Source: Pleodorina starrii
Lineage: Eukaryota; Chlorophyta; Chlorophyceae; Chlamydomonadales; Volvocaceae
Assembly: GCA_030267565.1 (NCBI GenBank)
Contig: BRXU01000022.1
Coordinates: 144,001-208,000, forward strand
Direction: 5' to 3'
DNA: 64,000 nt
Part shown: in pieces, positions 33,371 to 45,490 of the stretch
Layout of the letters: each line of letters starts with the position of its first letter
Position numbering within the stretch: position 1 is the first letter of the stretch
Notes under the pieces: model-generated
Databases searched by the model: none
What the model was told of the DNA's origin: nothing
The model's input: the letters and a program-made list of their open reading frames with translations, nothing else
Position numbers and translations under genes: made by a program

Positions 33371-36300
33371 TCACTTCTTGGGCGCTTCAAGGCCTTCCAA
33401 CACGCCCTTGACGCTCTCGTACACCTCGTCGGGCGTCACCACAGCGCTGATCACATGACACAGCTTCCTGTCCTCGTAATGGTCCTTCACCGGCAGCGAC
33501 TGCTCCAGGAAGGTCCGGAAGCGCTTGCGGATCGTCTCCGCATTGTCGTCGCTGCGGCCGCTGGTCTCGCCGCGCTTCAGCAACCGCTTCTCCATCTCCT
33601 CCTCCGGGCAGTCAAAGAACAGCACCGCCTTGCACGGCATGATGCTGCTCTCAAACTGCTCCGCCTGGTCCAGTGCGCGCGGGAAGCCGTCGATGAGGAA
33701 GAACTTGCCCCCGCTCTCAATCATGGCCTTCTTCAGCAGGTTGAGCGTCACGGCAAACGGCACCAGCTTGCCCTCGCGCATCAGCTCCTCGCACTTCTTG
33801 CCCACGACGCTGCCGCTCTTGACCTCCGCGCGCAGCAGGTCACCCGCGCTGAGGTGCACGACCTCGTAGTCCTGCTTAATCTTGTCGCATTGCGTGCCCT
33901 TGCCGCTGCCCGGGCCGCCCAGCACAAAGACAATCTGCGTCTCCTCCGGCAGGCTGCCCTCTACAGGGGGCAGCGCGATTTCCTGCAAGGCGGGAACCAT
34001 ATGTCACTGTCTTGCGGTGCAACTCTTTGCGACTACCGGTACTCACGGAAACGTGGCAACGGAGTGTGTGATGCAAAAAATACTCTTTCGACACCGGGCT
34101 CCGTACAACGAGCATGATGGGAGGGACCAGACATGGCCGCAACCACAAACGCTTGCAGCTGGCAAAGGCGCCGCCAGACGGACTGCAGCAACATGCGCGT
34201 GCACGCTGCAGCGACTACCAGACCTGGCCTGCGTAAGCCTGAGTTGCTTTGAGGGGCGTGTCCTACAGCTAGAAACATGGGCTCTACATTCATTCCCGAC
34301 AACCCGTGTGTTGGACGCACTGTGTGATCGCACCCAGAAGCCAGTTCCCTGGAGCCAGTTCCCACGCTGCAATCGCAACCCGGGAGCCAGTTCCCTGGTC
34401 GCGGCCTCCAGGATATCCTGGTCTGTGGAATCCTGCTCTTCAATTTTAAGCCCGCTTTAGTTTTGTACGACATGGCTGATTCAATGCATGCCCCTGACTT
34501 GACTATACCGCCAGCGGCTGACAGGCATTGGGTATTTTGGGTTTCACCATGGGGTCGTAGCGGCGGACAAGACGAGAACTTCGGAAGTGAAAGTTGCTTC
34601 AGCGCTGCGAGGTGACGTGAGGTGACCACGTGCCACTTGTGGGTCGATCCCCTACTACCGTGCAACATCCCGCTAGTCCACTGGCAGCCCAGCCTTAAGG
34701 CTGGCGACGGAGAAGGCAATGGTCTGTGCACTCGAAAACCCAAGCCCCAGCACAGTGCCCTCGGATCGCGCACACAGGCCCCTGCACTCACATCCGACTT
34801 CTTGGGTGCGTTGTAGCCGTCCAGCGTAGCCTTCACCTTCTCGAAGACCTCCTTGGGCGGCGGAACGGCACTGATCACGTGGCAATTGCCCCGGGCCAGG
34901 TAGTGGTCCTTCACCGGCAGCGACTGCTCCAGGAAGGTCCGGAAACGCTTGCGGATCGTATCCGCATTGTCGTCGCTGCGGCCGCTGGTCTCACCGCGCT
35001 TTAGCAGCCGCTTCTCCATCTCCTCCTCCGGGCAGTCAAAGAACAGCACCGCCTTGCATGGCATGATGCTGCTCTCAAACTGCTCCGCCTGGTCCAGTGC
35101 GCGCGGGAAGCCGTCGATGAGGAAGAACTTGCCCCCGCTCTCAATCATGGCCTTCTTTAGCAGGTTGAGCGTCACGGCAAACGGCACCAGCTTGCCCTCG
35201 CGCATCAGCTCCTCGCACTTCTTGCCCACGACGCTGCCGCTCTTGACCTCCGCGCGCAGGAGGTCGCCCGCGCTGAGGTGCACGCACTCATACTCCTCCA
35301 GAATCTGAGCGCACTGCGTGCCCTTGCCGCTGCCCGGGCCGCCCAGCACAAAGACAATCTGGGTCTCCTCCGACAGGCTACCGGGCACAGGCGGCAGCGC
35401 GAACTCCTGCAAGTGTGTTGCATCGGCCCAACAAATGGCAGGGCGGCGTTAGCGATGTCATACCCGGTGGGCACAAACTCATGCGACTGGGTAGGGTGAA
35501 GGTTCGCATGGATCCGTGGCCCAACATTTTGGCCCACCAAGCTGCGCAAAGGGGCGCCAAGTCGCTGCTGTAGGCCCTAGGAGCCCAGCGGGTCTGGTAG
35601 CGGGGTTCACGGATGCGCCAACACACTGCAGGCCGCCTGTTTCCCTTGAACCGCCCGTTCTGGTTGAGAGTCAGCGAGGAAGCTTGTCGATCGGTTTGTG
35701 GAGCGTCATTGAGCCATGACGTGAAGCGATTGTGAAGGTTGTTTCCGTGGGCAGCTCGCATACGGAAGGCCGGATTGAACTGACGTCAATGGCCGACGTG
35801 CGTGCGGACGACTTTGAGGCGGCGGCGGCATGGCAAGACGCACGTACCGGTAGTGCTGTTGATCAACTGGTTTGGGTTTTCCAACTTCGTAACGTGAGTA
35901 GTTGATTACCACCAAGGCGCACTGCTCGGCGCACCAACGTTCAATCCAACAGTTGTATAAACGAATATATTCAAACCCTAAGCGGTTTTGTCCTGTAAGA
36001 AGAAAACCCAAACCCGGATATGCATCCCCACCGCACGAGCAGTCCTGCAACTGTGCCGATGAACAATAGGTAAGAAAACGTTGGGTTGTTCTTACCTTCT
36101 CCTTCTCCGGCGCGTTGTAGCTGTCCAGCACAGCCTTCACGTTGACGTACACCACATCCGGGGTGTCTACAGCACTGATCACGTGGCAATTGCCCCGGGC
36201 CAGGTAATGGTCCTTCACCGGCAGCGACTGCTCCAGGAAGGTCCGGAAGCGCTTGCGAATTGTCTCCGCATTGTCGTCGCTGCGGCCGCTGGTCTCGCCG

Positions 36301-39056
36301 CGCTTCAACAGCCGCTTCTCCATCTCCTCCTCCGGGCAGTCAAAGAACAGCACTGCCTTGCACGGCATGATGCTGCTCTCAAACTGCTCCGCCTGGTCCA
36401 GTGCACGCGGGAAGCCGTCGATGAGGAAGAACTTGCCCCCGCTCTCAATCATGGCCTTCTTCAGGAGGTTGAGCGTCACGGCAAACGGCACCAGCTTGCC
36501 CTCGCGCATCAGCTCCTCGCACTTCTTGCCCACGACGCTGCCGCTCTTAACCTCCGCGCGCAGCAGATCGCCCGCGCTGAGGTGCACGACCTCGTAGTCC
36601 TGCTTAATCTTGTCGCATTGCGTGCCCTTTCCGCTGCCCGGGCCGCCCAGCACGAAGACAATCTGCGTGTCTCCCGACAGGCTGCCCTCCACCGGCGGCA
36701 GCGCGAACTCCTGCAGGTGCCGGGAAGGTTTGTTTCCGTGACATCAGAACCTCACAGCACTGTGTGCTACATGATGACGTTCCCCTTCGTTATGCTTTCG
36801 CTAGCAGCTAAACTCAGACAGTAGGGCCCATGCCCTGGCGCAATTCAGGTTATGCTTGTGTCTTTCGTAAGGCAGCGCTTGAAGGTTCCGCCAGACGAGC
36901 AGCACATCAAACGAGCAACCCATAAGCCGACCTCGGTGCAGACACAGAAAACACGAAGTGCAGCACACGTGTGCACATCCATCGAGTAGGGCTTCTGTCG
37001 CCTACTGTAACATGGGCGCTATAACCAGTTGGCAGGAAAATCCAGGACCGCAATAACGGCATCAGGATGTTCTGGGGATGTTCTGGGCGAGGTCCCAGCC
37101 ATGAAAGTGAAGAGTCATGGCATCGCTTGCCCTTGGGGCCCGTCGCTGACACACGCCACAGTCCCGTCCAAACAAAGCAGCACAACGACACTACGTTTCA
37201 TGCCGCACGGGTGCCATCCCAAAGCGTACCTCCGCCTTCTTGGGTGCATTGTAGCCGTCCAGCGCAGCCTTCACCTCCACAAAGACCTCTTTGGGCGGCG
37301 GAACGGCACTGATCACGTGGCAATTGCCCCGGGCCAGGTAGTGGTCCTTCACCGGCAGCGACTGCTCCAGGAAGGTCCGGAAGCGCTTGCGGATCGTATC
37401 CGCATTGTCGTCGCTGCGGCCGCTGGTCTCGCCGCGCTTGAGCAGCCGCTTCTCCATCTCCTCCTCCGGGCAGTCGAAGAACAGCACCGCCTTGCACGGC
37501 ATGATGCTGCTCTCAAACTGCTCCGCCTGGTCCAGTGCGCGCGGGAAGCCGTCGATGAGGAAGAACTTGCCCCCGCTCTCAATCATGGCCTTCTTTAGCA
37601 GGTTGAGCGTCACGGCAACGGGCACGAGCTTGCCCTCCTTCATCAGCTCCTCGCACTTCTTGCCCACGACGCTGCCGCTCTTGACCTCCGCGCGCAGGAG
37701 GTCGCCCGCGCTGAGGTGCACGCACTCATACTCCTCCAGAATCTGAGCGCACTGCGTGCCCTTGCCGCTGCCCGGGCCGCCCAGCACAAAGACGATCTGA
37801 GTGTCTCCCGGCAGACTGCCCTCCACCGGCGGCAGAGCAAATTCCTGCGACCCATGGGTCATGTATGGAGGTAGTAAACCATAAGTCCGGACACTCTGAT
37901 GTTAAAAGTCTATACGTTACGTCTTGTTTAGCAAGCGCATCCCTTGGCCAGAAGCGTCCTCGAAGTTGTAACGGGTTTGCGTTACGACAGCAGCCGGTGC
38001 ACTGTTGTACATGTATCAGGCCCAGCCCGGGCCCAGTCCAAACTGGCAGCTGGGATTCCACACAATAAGTCTCACCTCCGAGGCAGCTGCCGGCGGTGCG
38101 CTGACCGGGGCCTTCTTTGGCGCTGCAATGCCATCCAAAGCACGCTTGACGTGCTCGTACACCTCGTCCGGCGTCGACACTGCACTGATCACGTGGCACT
38201 TGCCCTGGGCCAGATACTTGTCCTTCACCGGCAGTGACTGCTCCAGGAAGGTCCGGAAGCGCTTGCGGATCGTCTCCGCATTGTCGTCGCTGCGGCCGCT
38301 GGTTTCACCACGCTTCAACAGCCGCTTCTCCATCTCCTCCTCCGGGCAGTCGAAGAACAGCACCGCCTTGCACGGCATAATGCTGCTCTCAAACTGCTCC
38401 GCCTGGTCCAGTGCGCGCGGGAAGCCGTCGATGAGGAAGAACTTGCCCCCGCTCTCAATCATGGCCTTCTTCAGCAGGTTGAGCGTCACGGCAACGGGCA
38501 CGAGCTTGCCCTCCTTCATCAGCTCCTCGCACTTCTTGCCTACGACGCTGCCGCTCTTGACCTCCGCGCGCAGCAGGTCACCCGCGCTGAGGTGCACGCA
38601 TTCATAATCACGCTTAATTTTGTCGCACTGCGTCCCCTTGCCGCTGCCCGGGCCGCCAAGCACAAAGATAATCTGCGTGTCCGCCGGCAGGCTGCCCTCT
38701 ACAGGGGGCAGCGCGATTTCCTGCAAGGCAAGGCGAATTCATTGTTCACGCGCTGTTGCATGGACATGGGCACACGGCAAGATGCAGAAGGCCACCGTAT
38801 ACCAAGCAAATAGACTCGAAGCTACTGCGTTTAACACAAGCAGCCGCGCCCTACTCTCCTCGCACCTGTTCATCGCTCGCCTTAACGGCCTGCTTAGATG
38901 CCTTATTGCCCATATCCTCAGCTTTGCTTTCAACTGGCTTCTGTTGTGGCTGGTCCTGTTCGACAGGACAAGAACCAACGCTCAATGTGTTGTTGGCATG
39001 TTAGGGATCGTCGCTGAAGTAAAAGTGCTTACCGCTTTGCTAGCGCCACAACCCAT
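33371..39056 (-). CDS. Five-domain UMP-CMP/adenylate-kinase-type nucleotide kinase
   Basis: Seven exons, all phase 0: 39056-39033, 38955-38866, 38720-38076, 37844-37230, 36710-36096, 35406-34792, 33982-33371; 1071 residues. Exons 3-7 each encode one complete nucleoside monophosphate kinase domain. Each has the P-loop GGPGSGKGTQC, NMP-binding HLSAGDLLRAEVKSG, IDGFPRALDQAEQF, and a short lid RGETSGRSDDN, closest in type to UMP-CMP kinase. Family members transfer phosphate from ATP to a nucleoside monophosphate. Exons 1-2 encode MGCGASKA and a Lys/Gln-rich linker with MGNKASK. MGCGAS fits an N-myristoylation site with an adjacent Cys for palmitoylation, implying membrane attachment. Tandem-domain adenylate kinases are known in flagella (for example sea urchin sperm), so an axonemal or ciliary-membrane role is possible but unproven. 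Five separate genes is unlikely, because every intron keeps phase and internal exons are 615 bp. Confidence 0.88.
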
Positions 39057-40878
39057 CGTCAGTACACCCTAAGGTGGGCTAATCTGGGTCGGTGGGCGCA
39101 GGCAGGAGCTGTGCCCTGAAGACGTGTCAAGCCCGAACCCAAAACATCAAATGAATGCAGTTGCTCGGTTATGGTTAAAAAGCGAGGTCCCTACCACATC
39201 CCACCGGCATCCCAGGAGCTTGGCGTGTGGAGCTACTCGTTTGTACCGTTAGTTGCCGTATTCCTCTTCAACGGCTTGCTTCGAACCCTCACTCTTACCT
39301 GGCAAGCGACTCGCTGCACACACACCATGAGTCAGTCTTGGGCGGAGGCGTTCCTAACTGTCAAATCAGGTTATCCTCGGTAGGAATCATTATGAAGTTG
39401 TACTACGCGCCCTGCTCTTGATTTCGAGTATAGGGCAGCTCTTAGGCATGAACGTCAAGGAGAAAGTTGGGGTGCTGGGGCTGCGTCCTGCGAGCGCCGG
39501 TTATGTCGAGGTGAGAGGCCGAGCCATGTACCCGACGGCGCAAGGATTCCATCCGATGTGCATCTAATGCCTCCGTTGTAATCAGGTTAAATACCAGTAC
39601 CGTAAACACCTTCTTGAGCACCCCGGCATCAGACCGCGCCACTTTGCGCCCTGGGGTAACCACCAGCACCCCGAGTACTCTTTCACACACACGCCATGCC
39701 TTGGTATTCATCGCACGATCCATTTCTAACCCGCGGGATTGTATCCAGCTTCAGATACCGCCAAAGGATCCAATGCGTTACCAAAACCCTTCTTGGGTTC
39801 CAACCCCTTACCACTTCCCGCCATTGGAGGGCCTTCAGCACAGTGGCGAAGTCCCAACAGCCAAGGTCCTTGAGCTGGCCACATTCCCTTGTCGCTACAG
39901 CTCCTTGCACCCCGATGCACGCGCTCACGCACCGCTTCTTGGCGCCATGGCTGCGGGCGCTCGCGTGCCTGACATGCGATCCCCGGCTGGCCGGTTACCT
40001 TGACAGCGGTTCTTTTGCTGGCCGCCCTGCCCCCCCCCCCTGACCCATAGCACCGACATGGCCTGGGGTTTTCCCCCAGCCTTGCCAATGGATCGGTGCT
40101 TCCGTGGGCTCTCGATTTCGCGCACAATCCGCCCCCTGAGCCGAGCCGGAAACCCCTGAGCTGAGGCCGGGGGTTGGGCACCCTGGGCCCTGAGCACGAC
40201 GAATTGCGCAACACAGGACTACTTTGTTGAATGACCTTTCCGTTATCCTGACGACGTTCGAAAACCTCGCCTCCGTTCCATCGCTGCGGATGTGTCCCGT
40301 CTCTTTCTCAACCCCCTCCCCACCCACCCCAACGTGTGAAGTGATGTCACCGCCCCAACCACCAGCCCGACCCACATCACGTAACGAGCAATGGCTGCGG
40401 AGCCATTCGGTCGGGCCGACCCACACCGTGCAGACCCACCTTGCCCTCTTTACTCCGACTCCAACTCCAGGCTCCCGCCTAAAGCCCAAATCTTACATCC
40501 ACACCCACATCCACACCCGCGCCCACACCTCACACCCACATCCACACCCATGTCCACACCGCCCGACCCACATCGTGACCGCCGCCGCCACCGCAGACAA
40601 ACCCGCACGTCCACCCTCCCCCAGCCCCTGGGGTCCGTTCGCTAACGCCGTCTCCGTCTCCGCTGCGGTATCATTTCTTATCCCCCAGCCCCCTGCCGCT
40701 CCTTCCACCCCACCCCCGCAGCCCTCCGCTGCACCTTGCCTTGACGACCCACATCAACCCAGCCCCGCCCCTCCCTCCCTGGGTCCGTTCGCTACCGCCG
40801 TGTCCTTCTCCGATGCGAAATTTTCTTTATGCCCCTCCCCTTCCCTCCCTGGCCCCTCCCTGCCCCCCGTCTCCGTAG
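39057..40878. other. Divergent intergenic region; missing first exon of the plus-strand gene probably here
   Basis: Upstream of both the five-domain kinase (minus) and the coiled-coil gene (plus). No convincing initiator exon with a phase-0 donor was found. A (CCACAT/CCACAC)n stretch lies at 40495-40560. Related 50-bp blocks (GTCCGTTCGCTAACGCCGTC type) occur at 40636 and 40785. Confidence 0.35.
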
Positions 40879-43800
40879 TCCCATGGCGCCGCCGGGTCCC
40901 TTCGCTACGCGCCGTCGTCCGCCGCCTCCGCCTCCGCCGCGTTCTCCGTCACCGGCGCCTCCGCCGCCAGCAGCGGCACCAAGGCGGAGCGCCAGGCCGC
41001 CGCCCTGCAGCTGTGGAGCCGCTGGGCGCATGAGACGCTGGGACCCATGAGCGCCGACCCGTCGCCGGAGGAGCTGACGCGCAAGAGCGCGCGCGTACAG
41101 CGACTGGAGAACGAGTGCGCCGCCCTGGCGGCCCGGGCGCAGCGGCGACTGGAAGTCAGCTCCGCCATCCGCGGTCGGTCGATCCTGATTGGCGCCTCGC
41201 GCGACGGCGGCAGCGCCGGCGCCTTCGGCGGCGGCGGCGGCGGCGGAAGTGTGACGGGGAGGAGTAGTTACGCCGGCGGCGCCGCGGGCGCGGGCGCGGG
41301 TGCGGGCTTTGCGGCGAGTGAGGGCGGTGGCAGCACGGGCGTGCTGCTGCGGCCGGGGTCTTTCAACCGGGAGCTGCAGTACGCGGTGCGGGAGCGGCGC
41401 CGCGCGGCGGCGTACACGGCGGTGCGCGCCGAGGGCGCGGCGGAGGCGGGCGCGCTGGCGGCAGCCGACGCGGCGGCGGCGGCGGCGGTCCACGGGTCGT
41501 CGGGGATCGCGCCGTCGCTCAAGTCGCGGGCAATGTTGGATGCCCTCATTGCCAGCCGCGCCGCCGGCAGCGGCGGCGCGGCGGCGGCGCCGCAGGCAGC
41601 CCTGGCCGGCGGCGGCGGCGGCGGCGGCAGCCCGCAGTCCGCAGGGCCCCGGTTGCGACCCCACTCGGCGCATCCACTGCGCTCCTCAACCGGCAGCGTC
41701 GCCGGCGGCGGCGCAGCCGCCGCCGGCCGCCTCCGCCCGCGCTCCGCCGTCCCCGGCGCCGGCGCCGGCACCTCACTCGGCCGTCAGACCTCCATTGCCG
41801 CCTCCAGCGTCGGCTCCGTCACCGGCGGCGGCGCCTTCGCTCGCGCCGGCAGCATGGCGCAGCGCGCCGCCGGCCTCGCCGGCGGCGGCGGCGCCGCCGC
41901 CGCCGCCGCCGCTGCCGGCCTCATCTCCGTCCCGGAAGGGGAGTACCTGGCGCTGCGCCAGGAGATGGAGTCGGTTTCGGAGCGCCTGGCCGCGACGCAG
42001 GCGGCCCTGGAGGTTCAGGCGGACACGGAGGCGCAGCTGCGGGAGGCGGTGGAGCTGATGAGGGCGAGGCTGCACAGCGCCGGACTGCGGGAGGTGGACG
42101 CGCAGCGGCGGCTGGCGCAGCACTCGAAGCTGGAGCCGCTGTTTGACCGGCTGGCGGAGTGCTTCACTTTCAACAGTCCGGAGGAGGTGGTGGCGCGGCT
42201 GGAGTTCCTGGAGGACGACAAGCTGGGCACGTTTGACCAGCTGCTGAGGGTGGGTGGGGTTGGGTTGGGTAGGGTGGGGTGGGCGGGGTTGGGTTGGGTG
42301 AGAGTGCGATGCGTCGTTTGTATGGGTCGTTGCACTGGGTGGGTGGGTGGGTGGGTGATACCGTATGTAGAGGAGGAACGGGGTGCGTGAGATGGAGCAG
42401 CGTCGTGTCGCCCACATGCGAAGCGTACTTTGGGTGTGTGGACCTCGCAACGTGGACGGGCGCCCCTGTGTGTTGCGGGGAGGCGACAGAGGGGGAGGGG
42501 GAAGGACACACGTCATCACCAACACAGAGGCCGGGCTTGCGGGGACCCACCCCCTGCTTGCTTCCCTCCCACCGCTGCCGCTCCTACGGGCCCATCCTAT
42601 CGTGCACAGGAATTGGGCCCACTCGCTTTGATGGCGTCCTTCCTGTCGCCCTTCAGCCGCTCCGTTACGGGTCCGCTCCCCCCGGGTCCGCTCGCTAACG
42701 CTGTCTCCGTCCCTTTGCTGCGGTATCTTTCTTCGTACCCGGCACACATACACACACGCACCCCCCTCCACTCCCCTTCCACCCCCCTTCCACTCCCCAC
42801 CCCCCCACAGACCCAGGAGGAGGTGACCCGGCTGCAGCAGCGACTGGCTGAGGTTCACAAGGCGGGGGAGATGGTGGCCACGCGGCTCACCACGGAGCAC
42901 CTGCAGGGCAGCGCCCGGATGCAGGAGCAGAACGAACAGCTGAGGCAAGAGCTGGAGGCCATGGAGGTGGGGGGTGGGGGGGTGGGGGGGGGGGTGCGGA
43001 TTGCAGGCAGCCGGGTGGGGGCTGGGATTGGGGTGGGGAGCGGGCAGCTCAAGAAAAGTGGGACACGGTGCTGTGGGCGGTCCAATGCTCCAATACTCCC
43101 GCCCCGCACTCGGTTCCTTCGCATGCGGCTCGCACGGTACTAACTTGATCCCCGCCCACTGCCGCCACTCCCCGCCCCCCGCCCCCCTCGCCTCCTGCCC
43201 CTCGCCTCCTGCCCCCCGCCCCCCGCCCCCCTCGCCCCCCTGCCCCCGCAGAACCTGGTCCACCGCCTCACCTCCCGCCAAGCCCAACTGGTGGCCCTCC
43301 AGACCGCCGTACTGCAGCTGTGGGGCAAGCTGTCGGAGGACCCACAGTTCGCAGAGGCCTTTGTCACGGGGCCGTCGGGCGCCGCGACCATCGCGGCCCG
43401 CGCGCGCGCCGCCAGTGCCAGTGCCGGGAAGTCCACCCCGCTGGCCAATGCGCTGCTCAGCTCGCATGGCGGCGCGGACGACCCAACGGGGGTGGTTGCT
43501 TCTGCTGCGGCGGCGGCGGCTGCTGGTAGTGGCAGCATCCAGCCGGAGGACCCGCTGTCGATGTTGCACATGATTGAGGAGTTTGTGACGGCCAAGAGCA
43601 ACAAGCTGTCCATTCGGCACTTCACGGAGTGGGTCAGGGGGGGGTGAAGGGAGGCGGGTGGAAAGGGTGGAAAGGGTGGAAGCGAAGCGAAGGGAGTCGA
43701 GGCGTGGCGGAGCAGAGCGGGTCGGGTCGGGTCGGGTCGGGGAAGGGCGGACTCCCGGGGCGGGTGAGTACAGGGGACATGGGGGGCCTCGGCCCTGCCC

Positions 43801-45337
43801 GCCCTGCTGCCCCTTCCCCTCCATCATCATCCCCGCATCTCCACCTCAACCTGGCCGCTGTCTCGTCTGGCCCCACACCGCCACCACCTTTCTTACCCCG
43901 CCACCTTGAACCCCACGCGCCCTTCCGCGCTCGCCCTTCCCGCTCCCTTTCCGCGCATTACAGCAGTTGTCGCATGGCACCCCTCAAAACCCCCAACCCC
44001 TCTTCCGCATAGCACCCATTCCGCCTCCCTTCCCGCTCCTCCCTCCTCACTCCCCCTTCCAATCCATCCTTCCGTGCATAACCCGCTCCCCACTCCTCAC
44101 TCCCCGCTCCTCACTCCCCACTCCTCACTCCCCGCTCCCCAGTCCTCACTCCCCACTCCTCACTCCCCCACTCCTCACTCCCCCCCCCGACCCGCTCCCC
44201 CCTCCTCTCAGCATCCAGCGCATCGCCGACCACGTGTGGCAGCAGCACTTCCGCAACCGCGCCGACATCCGCGGCCGCGTGGTGCCCACCTTCGAGCAGC
44301 TGTCCCGCATGGCGGACCGCATGGCCGGCCGCGTACGGAGCGTGCAGGACCAGGCGGGTCGCAGCCAGGAGGCGGAGCGCGGCCTCATGAAGGAGGTGCG
44401 GCGGCTGCAGCAGCAGAAGCGAGCGCTGGAGGTGGCTCTGGCGCGGCGCGACGAGCAGTTCAAGAGCATCATGGGCGTGCCGCGACGGGAGAGGCCCGCC
44501 AGCGCAGCAGCGGAGCTGGGACGGGTGATGCGGCGGGAGGCGGCGGCGGCGTTCAATGTGACGGGGTCCGGCGGCGCCGCCGGCGGCGGCGGCGGCGGCA
44601 CGCCGCCGGGCGCGCCGGCCTCTCGCGCCATGTCGACGCTATCGCTGTCGCCGGCGGGGCCGGGCCGTGGCAGCGGGGGGCGGGGGGAGTTTGCGCCGCT
44701 GGACACGTCATTCAGCATCACGTCCGGCCTCAGCACTGCGCCGCAGCTGAAGCCCCACGCCGCCGCGGCGGCGGCGGCAGGGCAGCAGCAGCGTCTGCAG
44801 CCGCACTCGCAGCGGCCGCTCAGGCCGGCGTCGGCGTCGGCGCCCAGCCGCACCGTGTCGTCATCGCGGCTGCGACCGGGCACGGCGGCGGCGGCGGCGC
44901 CGCCGCCGTCAGCGTCAGCGTCGTCGTCGGCTGCGGCGGGTGTGTCCCTCGGCGGCACGCTGGCGGCTGTGCTGAGTCCGGCCGTTGCGTTGCAGGTGCC
45001 GCAGATGGTCAACGACATGCCGGCGGGGGCGCACTGGCGGCAACACCACCTGAGACCCGCCTCCGCCACGGCGGCGCAACGAACGGCGCCGATGCGCATC
45101 CCCGCGGGCTCGCTGTTCTATGCCGGGAGCCCGGCCACCGCCGCGGCGCCGGACGCGACAGGCGCCGGGGCAGTGCCGGCGCCGTCGCCGCAGGGCGAGG
45201 CGGAAGTTGTGGCGGCGGCGCCGCCGGCGGAGGCGGAGGCGGAGGGAGTGCCGACAGTCCGGTGGTCTGCGCCGCAGCGGAGTGCCATCGAGCAGGCCTT
45301 CTTGACCCGGCTGGAGCGCAGGACTCGGGTCACCTGA
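40879..45337 (+). CDS. Large coiled-coil protein, 5' end not resolved
   Basis: Four exons: 40879-42249, 42811-42966, 43252-43628, 44212-45337; at least 1009 residues. The first visible exon follows a TAG acceptor (GTCTCCGTAG), and its frame is protein-like before its first ATG at 41047 (KAERQAAALQLWSRWAHETL), so an upstream exon is expected. Helical, charged segments predicted to form coiled coils (ALRQEMESVSERLAATQAAL, EEVTRLQQRLAEVHKAGEMV, EVRRLQQQKRALEVALARRD) alternate with Gly/Ala/Ser-rich linkers. A conserved-looking globular piece (HMIEEFVTAKSNKLSIRHFT, then IADHVWQQHFRNRADIRGR) spans the last junction. The protein ends RLERRTRVT. I do not recognise the family; coiled-coil composition with basic low-complexity linkers is common in ciliary and centriolar proteins. 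A TGTAA follows at 45486. Confidence 0.72.
42673..42725 (+). repeat. Dispersed 50-bp block, intronic copy
   Basis: GTCCGCTCGCTAACGCTGTC then GCTGCGGTATC matches blocks at 40636-40680 and, less well, 40785-40830. Its GATACCGCAGCGG core also occurs inverted at 20164 and 13309, and as GACACCGCAGCGG at 10781. Confidence 0.65.
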
Positions 45338-45485
45338 TGGGTTGAGAAGGGGACGGGAGGACGGGCGGCGGAGGTGCCAACTCGGGGCTCATTACGTGGG
45401 GGGCGAGAGCTGCGAGCTCCGGCGCATCGTGGTGGTTGTGCAGGGCCGCCGGCTGTAGCTACCCCTCCGGGGGCCTGGAGCCCTC

Positions 45486-45490
45486 TGTAA
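45486..45490 (+). promoter_or_regulatory. Polyadenylation signal TGTAA of the coiled-coil gene
   Basis: TGTAA occurs 149 bp after the stop codon, in the expected orientation and distance for an algal 3' UTR. Confidence 0.6.

Noticed and set aside
33455..38607. Plus-strand frames repeated opposite each kinase exon (RIVSALSSLRPLVSPRF type)
   Set aside because: Antisense shadows of the five kinase exons; they repeat only because the exons do.
33371..38726. Five independent single-exon kinase genes
   Set aside because: Every copy has a good acceptor before E(I/F)ALPP, the first four have good donors in phase 0, and only the first copy has an upstream initiator exon.
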